A stretch of DNA of 64,000 nt, taken from assembly GCA_037445025.1 (NCBI GenBank), contig JBBILI010000022.1, forward strand, positions 1-64,000, written 5' to 3'. The position numbers and the translations under genes are program-made. Position 1 is the first letter of the stretch. The number at the start of each line of letters is the position of its first letter. The DNA is from CAIQQQ01 sp037445025. GTDB lineage: Bacteria; Pseudomonadota; Alphaproteobacteria; Acetobacterales; Acetobacteraceae. Positions 58,912 to 64,000 of the stretch are shown here, piece by piece. Below the pieces are notes generated by a model. The model had not been told where the DNA came from, ran no database searches, and was given only the letters and a program-made list of their open reading frames with translations.

Positions 58912-59379
58912 ATGCGCTGCCCGTTCTGTGGACATGAGGATACGCAGGTCAAGGACAGCCGTCCCACCGATGATGGCACCGCCATCCGGCGGCGGCGGTT
59001 CTGCACGGGCTGCAGTCAGCGATTCTCCACCGTCGAACGGGTCCAGCTGCGCGAGATCACCGTCGTCAAAAGCGACGGCCGCCGCGTCCTGTTCGACCGC
59101 GACAAGGTGTCCCGCTCCATCCACATCGCGCTGCGCAAACGCCAGGTGGACGAGGAACGCATCGAACGCATGATCAACGGCATCGTCCGCAAGCTCGAAG
59201 CCTCGGGCGAAGCCGATATCAGCTCCAAACAGATCGGCGAACTGGTGATGGACACGCTGAAAGAGGTCGACGCCGTTGCCTATGTGCGGTTCGCCTCGGT
59301 CTACCGCAACTTCCGCGAGGCGAAAGACTTCGAAGCCTTCCTCGGCGGCCTCACCGACCCCTCGGACGGCAGCCCATGA
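58912..59379 (+). CDS. nrdR: Transcriptional repressor NrdR
   Basis: A 155-residue regulator. An N-terminal zinc ribbon (MRCPFCGHEDTQVKDSRP and RRRRFCTGCSQRFST, ~1-39) precedes an ATP-cone domain (VVKSDGRRVLFDRDKVSRSI, ~51). NrdR represses ribonucleotide reductase genes in response to dATP/ATP. It overlaps ribD by 4 bases, the usual glyA-nrdR-rib order. Confidence 0.96.
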   Translation: MRCPFCGHEDTQVKDSRPTDDGTAIRRRRFCTGCSQRFSTVERVQLREITVVKSDGRRVLFDRDKVSRSIHIALRKRQVDEERIERMINGIVRKLEASGEADISSKQIGELVMDTLKEVDAVAYVRFASVYRNFREAKDFEAFLGGLTDPSDGSP

Positions 59380-60470
59380 ACGATCTCGAACACATGCACG
59401 CAGCCCTCGGCCTGGCGCGACGCGGCCTCGGCAACTGCTGGCCCAACCCCGCCGTCGGCTGCGTGGTGGTCAACCACGGCCGCGTCGTCGGCCGCGCCGT
59501 CACCGCCCCCGGCGGCCGGCCCCACGCCGAACCGCAGGCGCTGGCCATGGCCGGCGACGATGCGCGCGGGGCGACGGTCTACGTCACCCTCGAACCCTGC
59601 TGCCACCACGGTCGCACGCCGCCCTGCACCGACGCGCTGATCGCAGCCGGCGTCGCCCGCGTGGTGATCGCGGTGCGCGATTGCGACAACCGGGTCAACG
59701 GCGCCGGGATCAAACGCCTGCGCGAGGCCGGCATCGTCGTCGAGGAAGGCCTGCTGGAAGCGGAGGCGCAGGAGGTCGCGGCCGGGTTCTTCAGCCGCAT
59801 GTGCGGCGGCCGGCCGCTGGTCACGCTCAAGCTCGCCACCACGCTGGACGGCCGGATCGCCACCCGCACCGGCGAAAGCCGCTGGATCACCGGGGAGCCC
59901 GCGCGCCGCATGGGCCACGCCCTGCGCGGCCGGCATGACGCGGTGATGGTCGGCGTCGGCACCGTGCTGGCCGATGACCCCGACCTCACCTGCCGGCTGC
60001 CCGGCTTCAAGCCCGTGGCGGACATTCGCGTGGTGCTGGACAGCCACCTGCGCACGCCTTTGCTGTCGCGCCTGGTCGCCACGGCGCGGACGTCGCCCAC
60101 CTGGATCCTGCACGCCCCCGGCAGCGACAATGCCCGCCTCACCGCCCTCGCCCATGCGGGGGTGGAGCTGATGCCGACGCGGCGCAGCGAATCGGGCGTC
60201 GATCTGCCGGCGGCGCTCGCCACCCTGGCCGAACGCGGCATCACCCGCCTGCTCGTCGAAGGCGGCGCCCAGCTCGCGGCCTCGCTGCTGCGGGCCGATC
60301 TGGTGGACCGCATCGCCTGGTTCCACGCACCGGGCGTGATGGGCGGCGACGCCTGGCCGGCCGCCCAGGCCTTCGGCGTTACGCACCTGGCCGACATGCC
60401 CCGTTTCATCCGCGCCACCGCCACGCCGGTGGGGCTCGACATGCTCACCGAACTGCGAAGGGCCGCCTGA
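59376..60470 (+). CDS. ribD: Riboflavin biosynthesis deaminase/reductase RibD
   Basis: A 364-residue bifunctional enzyme. The N-terminal deaminase has the zinc site RPHAEPQAL (~49) and VTLEPCCHHGRTPPCTDALI (~70-89). The C-terminal reductase starts PLVTLKLATTLDGRIATRTG (~148) and has ESRWITGEPARRMGHALRGR, then DAVMVGVGTVLADDPDLTCR and the NADPH loop LLVEGGAQLAASLL (~290). Catalyses the second and third steps of riboflavin synthesis. It overlaps nrdR and ribE. Confidence 0.96.
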   Translation: MNDLEHMHAALGLARRGLGNCWPNPAVGCVVVNHGRVVGRAVTAPGGRPHAEPQALAMAGDDARGATVYVTLEPCCHHGRTPPCTDALIAAGVARVVIAVRDCDNRVNGAGIKRLREAGIVVEEGLLEAEAQEVAAGFFSRMCGGRPLVTLKLATTLDGRIATRTGESRWITGEPARRMGHALRGRHDAVMVGVGTVLADDPDLTCRLPGFKPVADIRVVLDSHLRTPLLSRLVATARTSPTWILHAPGSDNARLTALAHAGVELMPTRRSESGVDLPAALATLAERGITRLLVEGGAQLAASLLRADLVDRIAWFHAPGVMGGDAWPAAQAFGVTHLADMPRFIRATATPVGLDMLTELRRAA

Positions 60471-61069
60471 TGTTCACCGGCATCGTCACCGGGCTCGGCA
60501 CCGTCCGCGCCATCACCCCGCTCGGCGCCGGCAGCGATATGCGCCTCGTCATCGCCACCCCCTGGGCGGACACGGCGGCCATCCCGCTCGGCGCCTCCAT
60601 CGCCTGCTCCGGCTGCTGCCTGACGGCCGTGGCGCTGGGGCCGGACTGGTTCGCCGTCGATGCCTCGGCCGAGACGCTGAGCAAGACCACGCTCGGCGCC
60701 TGGCAGGTCGGCACAAGGGTCAATCTCGAACGCCCGCTGAAGGTGGGCGACGAGCTGGGCGGCCACATCGTCGCAGGCCATGTCGATGGCGTGGGCGAGG
60801 TGCTGGAGGCAACGCCCGACCACGGCTCCACCCGCTGGCGCTTCGCCGTACCGCACGCACTCGCCCGCTACATCGCGCCGAAGGGCAGCATTGCGGTGGA
60901 CGGCGTCTCCCTCACCGTCAACGAGGTTGAAGCCGCCACCTTCGGCGTCAACATCATTCCCCACACGGCTTCGGTCACCCGCTTCGGCCAGCTCAAGGTG
61001 GGCGACAAGGTCAACATCGAGATCGATACGGTGGCGCGCTACGTCGCCCGCCTGACGGAGTTTGCATGA
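60470..61069 (+). CDS. ribE: Riboflavin synthase alpha chain
   Basis: A 199-residue protein of two lumazine-binding barrels. It opens MFTGIVTGLGTVRAI and has IACSGCCLTAVALG (~44), VNLERPLKVGDELGGHIVAG (~84) and, in the second half, SIAVDGVSLTVNEVE (~142). It dismutates two 6,7-dimethyl-8-ribityllumazine molecules to riboflavin. Its first base is the last base of the ribD stop codon, and it overlaps ribB by 4 bases. Confidence 0.96.
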   Translation: MFTGIVTGLGTVRAITPLGAGSDMRLVIATPWADTAAIPLGASIACSGCCLTAVALGPDWFAVDASAETLSKTTLGAWQVGTRVNLERPLKVGDELGGHIVAGHVDGVGEVLEATPDHGSTRWRFAVPHALARYIAPKGSIAVDGVSLTVNEVEAATFGVNIIPHTASVTRFGQLKVGDKVNIEIDTVARYVARLTEFA

Positions 61070-62181
61070 ACGAGATGATGACAAGGTCACTCAGCGACCA
61101 CATCGCCTCCGCCGAGGAACTGATCGCGGAGGCCCGCGCCGGCCGCATGTTCATCCTGGTGGACGATGAGGACCGCGAGAACGAGGGCGATCTCGTCATT
61201 CCCGCGCAGTTCGCCACCCCCGAGGCGGTGAATTTCATGATCCGCCATGCCCGTGGCCTGGTGTGCCTGGCCATGACGCGCTCGCGCGTGGAAAAGCTGG
61301 GTCTGCCGCTGATGAGTCAATCGAACGGCACCCGCCACCAGACCGCGTTCACCGTCTCCATCGAGGCGCGGGACGGTGTCTCGACCGGGATCTCGGCGGC
61401 CGACCGCGCCCACACCATCGCCGTCGCCATCAACCCGGACACCGGGCGCGACGACATCGTCACCCCCGGGCATGTGTTTCCGCTGCTGGCGCGCGAGGGC
61501 GGCTCGCTGGTCCGCGCCGGCCACACCGAGGCCTCGGTCGACATCGCCCGCCTCGCCGGGCTGCTGCCGGCCGGCGTCATCTGCGAAATCATCCGCGACG
61601 ACGGCGAGATGGCCCGCCTGCCGGATCTGGTGAGCTTCGCCCAGCATCACGGCCTCAAGCTCGGCACCATCGCCGACCTCATCGCCCATCGCCGGCGCAC
61701 CGAGCGCCTGGTCCGCAAGGTGGCGGAGAGCACCATCCAGCACGCCGTCGGCGGCGAATGGCGGGTCGCGGTCTATGCCAACACCGTCGACTATGCCGAG
61801 CACATGGTGCTCATCAAGGGCGACGTGCAGGCCCCCGGCCCGGTGCTGGTGCGCATGCACGCCGTCGATCTGCTGGACGACGTGGTGGGCGGCACCACCG
61901 CCACGCGCCTGCACGCGGCCATGCGCATGATCGCCGGGGAAGGTCGCGGCGTTGTGGTCATGCTGCGTGACACCAGGCCGGACGGCCTGTCCCGCCGTGT
62001 GGCCCGCATGACCGCGCCTGACGCGCATCCCAAGGAGCTGCGGGACTACGGCATCGGCGCGCAGATCCTCACCGATCTCGGCGTGACCAGCCTGCTGCTG
62101 CTGTCCAACACCCACCGCACCATTGTCGGCATCGAGGGCTACGGCCTGACCGTGGCCGGCCAGAAGGCTATCGTAGAATGA
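61066..62181 (+). CDS. ribB: 3,4-dihydroxy-2-butanone-4-phosphate synthase with degenerate GTP cyclohydrolase II-like domain
   Basis: A 371-residue protein. Residues ~10-210 are an intact DHBP synthase: FILVDDEDRENEGDLVIPAQ (~30-49), HARGLVCLAMT, GISAADRAHTI and RAGHTEASVDIARLAGL. The C-terminal ~150 residues have the GCHII fold pattern (VLVRMHAVDLLDDVVGG...DYGIGAQILTDLGVTSLLLL), but the three zinc cysteines of CLTGD...CDC are missing. So GTP cyclohydrolase activity must come from another gene. It overlaps ribE and ribH by 4 bases. Confidence 0.94.
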   Translation: MNEMMTRSLSDHIASAEELIAEARAGRMFILVDDEDRENEGDLVIPAQFATPEAVNFMIRHARGLVCLAMTRSRVEKLGLPLMSQSNGTRHQTAFTVSIEARDGVSTGISAADRAHTIAVAINPDTGRDDIVTPGHVFPLLAREGGSLVRAGHTEASVDIARLAGLLPAGVICEIIRDDGEMARLPDLVSFAQHHGLKLGTIADLIAHRRRTERLVRKVAESTIQHAVGGEWRVAVYANTVDYAEHMVLIKGDVQAPGPVLVRMHAVDLLDDVVGGTTATRLHAAMRMIAGEGRGVVVMLRDTRPDGLSRRVARMTAPDAHPKELRDYGIGAQILTDLGVTSLLLLSNTHRTIVGIEGYGLTVAGQKAIVE

Positions 62182-62660
62182 GCACCGCCGACGCAAAGCT
62201 GCCGGCCGCCCCCCGCATCGAAGGACCCGCGCCGCACGTGTTGGTCGTCCGGGCGCCGTATTACACCGCCATCGTCGATGGCCTGCGCGACGGGGCCGTG
62301 CGCATCCTCACCGAGGCCGGCGCCAGCTATGACGTGCTGGACGTGGCCGGCGCCCTTGAGCTCGCCTCCGCCATCAACCTCGCGGTGAAGGGCAGCCGGC
62401 GGTATGACGCCTGTGTGGCGCTTGGCTGCGTCGTCGAGGGGCAGACCGATCATTACGAGCATGTCTGCCGCGAGGCGATGAGCGGGCTCACCCGCGTGGC
62501 GCTCGATCACGGCCTGTGCCTCGGCAACGGCCTGCTCACCGTCAACACCGAGCAGCAGGCGGTGGATCGGTCCGTGGCGGATGGCCACAACAAGGGGGCC
62601 GAGGCGGCGGCGGCGGCGCTGGTTCAGCTCAACGCGGCCCGCTGGCTTGGCGCCGTCTGA
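62178..62660 (+). CDS. ribH: 6,7-dimethyl-8-ribityllumazine synthase
   Basis: A 160-residue lumazine synthase. It shows VVRAPYYTAIVDGLRDGAVR (~24-43), DVAGALELASAINLAVKGS (~55), VALGCVVEGQTDHYEHVC (catalytic His ~94) and LGNGLLTVNTEQQAVDRS (~115). It condenses the RibB product with the RibD-derived pyrimidine. It overlaps ribB (4 bases) and nusB (1 base). Confidence 0.96.
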   Translation: MSTADAKLPAAPRIEGPAPHVLVVRAPYYTAIVDGLRDGAVRILTEAGASYDVLDVAGALELASAINLAVKGSRRYDACVALGCVVEGQTDHYEHVCREAMSGLTRVALDHGLCLGNGLLTVNTEQQAVDRSVADGHNKGAEAAAAALVQLNAARWLGAV

Positions 62661-63151
62661 TGCCGGCCAACACCCCCCGTCCGCGCACCCGCACCGGCTC
62701 GCGCGTGGCGGCCGTCCAGGCGCTGTTCCAGGCCGAACAGGGCCCGACCGCGACGGAGACGGTGATCGACGAGTTCATCCGTTACCGCCTGGGCAAGCTC
62801 GACGATGCCGGATTCGAGGATGGCCGTATTCCGGATGTGGACGTGAAGCTGTTCGCCCGCATCGTGCGCACCGCCTCGGAGCACCAGGACACGATCGATC
62901 CGCTGCTGGCCAACAGCCTCACCGATGACTGGCCGCTGGCCCGTCTGGACCCGGTGCTGCGCGCGCTGATGCGCGCCGGTGCCGCCGAGCTGTCGATGGC
63001 CGACGGCGCCCCCGCCAAGGTGGTGATCAACGAATACCTCGACGTCGCCCACGGCTTCTTCGAAGGCGACGAGCCAAGAATGGCCAACGGTGTCCTGGAC
63101 CGCATCGCCCACGTCCTACGCCCGGCCGAATTCCCCTCCCAGGTCGCGTAG
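62660..63151 (+). CDS. nusB: Transcription antitermination factor NusB
   Basis: A 163-residue all-helical RNA-binding protein. It opens RTGSRVAAVQALFQAEQGPT (~12) and has LFARIVRTASEHQDTIDPLL (~70), WPLARLDPVLRALMRAGAAE (~96) and PAKVVINEYLDVAHGFFEGD (~118). With NusE it binds boxA in rRNA leaders. The stop codon TAG lies inside the 22 bp palindromic repeat, so the last residues (FPSQVA) may have been reshaped by the repeat. Confidence 0.95.
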   Translation: MPANTPRPRTRTGSRVAAVQALFQAEQGPTATETVIDEFIRYRLGKLDDAGFEDGRIPDVDVKLFARIVRTASEHQDTIDPLLANSLTDDWPLARLDPVLRALMRAGAAELSMADGAPAKVVINEYLDVAHGFFEGDEPRMANGVLDRIAHVLRPAEFPSQVA

Positions 63152-63168
63152 GGCGGATGCAATCCGCC
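63147..63168 (+). repeat. 22 bp palindromic repeat, copy 2
   Basis: Identical to the copy at 31614-31635. It overlaps the nusB stop and lies 22 bases before the presumed thiL start. Confidence 0.75.
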
Positions 63169-63190
63169 GCTTGAGACGGGAGCTCACCCC

Positions 63191-64000
63191 ATTCCCCCCC
63201 TTCCGGCCGAATTCTCGCTGATCGCCCGCCATTTCAAACCCCTGGCAGGCGAAGGCGCGCTCAACCTCACCGATGACGCCGCCGTCGTCATCCCGCCGCC
63301 CGGCCGCGAACTGGTGATCTCCGCCGACGCCATGGTGCAGGGCGTGCATTTCCTGCCCGACGACCCGCCGGACCTGATCGCCCGCAAGCTGCTGCGCACC
63401 AATCTCTCCGACCTCGCCGCCATGGGCGCGGACCCCTGGGCCTATCTGCTGACCGTCTCCACCCCGCGCGACACGCCGGACACGTGGTTCGCCGGCTTTG
63501 CCGCGGGCCTCGCCCAGGACCAGGCGGAATACCGGCTGACGCTGCTGGGCGGTGACACCACCTCCACCCCCGGCCCGATCAGTCTCTCCGTCACCATCCT
63601 CGGCACGGTGGCCCCCGGCCAGGCCATCCGCCGCGGCACCGCCCAGGACGGCGACGGCATCTGGGTCAGCGGCACCATCGGCGACGGTGCGCTGGGGCTG
63701 CTCGCCGCGACCGGCCAATACCCGGACCCCACCGGCTTCCTCGCCGACCGCTACCGCCTGCCGCGCCCGCGCCTGGGCCTCGCCCAAAAGCCGCTGGTGA
63801 ACGCCGCCATGGATATCTCGGACGGTCTCGTGCAGGACCTCGGCCATCTCTGCCGCGAAAGCGGCCTGGCCGCCGAGCTGCACGCAGGGCTGGTGCCGCT
63901 GTCCGACCTCGCCAACGCCGACCAGCTCGCGCTGTGCCTCACCGGTGGCGATGACTACGAATTGCTGATGGCCGTGAGCCCCGCGCATGAAGCCGCGTTT
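63191..64000 (+). CDS. thiL: Thiamine-monophosphate kinase (partial, runs off the window)
   Basis: 270 codons of ThiL are visible. It opens LPAEFSLIARHFKPLAGEGA and has LTDDAAVVIPPPGRELVISA (Mg/ATP Asp residues), DAMVQGVHFLPD, LLRTNLSDLAAMGADPWAYL, TLLGGDTTSTPGP and AMDISDGLVQDLGHLC, all family motifs. It phosphorylates thiamine monophosphate to the diphosphate. No ATG, GTG or TTG exists in frame between the nusB TAG and the conserved start. ATT 63191 with GGGAG 8 bases upstream (63178-63182) is the only candidate. The 3' end lies outside the window. Confidence 0.88.
   Translation, partial: MPPLPAEFSLIARHFKPLAGEGALNLTDDAAVVIPPPGRELVISADAMVQGVHFLPDDPPDLIARKLLRTNLSDLAAMGADPWAYLLTVSTPRDTPDTWFAGFAAGLAQDQAEYRLTLLGGDTTSTPGPISLSVTILGTVAPGQAIRRGTAQDGDGIWVSGTIGDGALGLLAATGQYPDPTGFLADRYRLPRPRLGLAQKPLVNAAMDISDGLVQDLGHLCRESGLAAELHAGLVPLSDLANADQLALCLTGGDDYELLMAVSPAHEAAF

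Noticed and set aside
1..64000. CRISPR array, prophage, complete insertion sequence or rRNA operon
   Set aside because: No regularly spaced repeats, phage structural genes, transposase motifs or rRNA sequence were found on either strand.

Overview
This window is a high-GC chromosomal segment that looks alphaproteobacterial, most likely Acetobacteraceae. The evidence is gene order and sequence: miaB-phoH-ybeY-corC, hisB-DUF2628-hisH-GNAT-hisA-hisF-hisE, nrdR-ribD-ribE-ribB-ribH-nusB-thiL, rsmB-rpe-heparinase, a zinc-independent-type HemB, and a PhaB reductase. No rRNA, CRISPR array, prophage or intact insertion sequence was seen. Placement below family is not possible from this sequence alone.

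Layout. 1-4.8 kb: two convergent surface-polysaccharide type glycosyltransferase genes beside a palindromic repeat. 4.8-11.4 kb: a peptide/opine-type ABC substrate-binding protein, phaB, a DMT exporter and an unusual flavoprotein-glycosyltransferase fusion. 11.4-21 kb: RNA modification and ribosome maturation genes (rlmN, a SpoU methyltransferase, miaB, phoH, ybeY, corC), a universal stress protein and an acyltransferase. 21-26 kb: tamA-tamB for outer-membrane assembly. 26-31 kb: a CopD/cytochrome c gene broken by a frameshift, an MFS exporter and a hybrid histidine kinase. 31-37 kb: ketone-body CoA transferase (scoAB), heparinase-like protein, rpe and rsmB, lying between two tRNA-Ala genes. 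37-40 kb: yggT-yggU-folD, a tiny SdhAF4-like gene and a secreted two-repeat protein. 40-44 kb: a two-gene module of unknown function (a predicted eukaryote-like protein kinase and a partner). 44-49 kb: the histidine operon. 49-55 kb: recQ interrupted by an in-frame amber codon, then an aromatic-ring monooxygenase, an extradiol dioxygenase and an IclR regulator. 55-64 kb: hemB, a BrnT/BrnA toxin-antitoxin pair with a nonsense codon in the toxin, rpiB, glyA and the riboflavin operon running into thiL.

Many genes are tightly packed with 1-4 base stop/start overlaps (ATGA, GTGA, TTGA), and I used these to choose starts. Three repeat families interrupt the coding sequence. The first is a 126-127 bp triple-hairpin element (3 copies). 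The second is an AT-rich inverted hairpin pair at gene ends (6 loci). The third is a 22 bp palindromic repeat (2 copies) that supplies the TAG stop codon of the reading frame before it. One triple-hairpin copy sits inside one AT-rich element, which suggests it was mobile. The strongest candidate for an undescribed system is the kinase/partner pair at 40072-43932.
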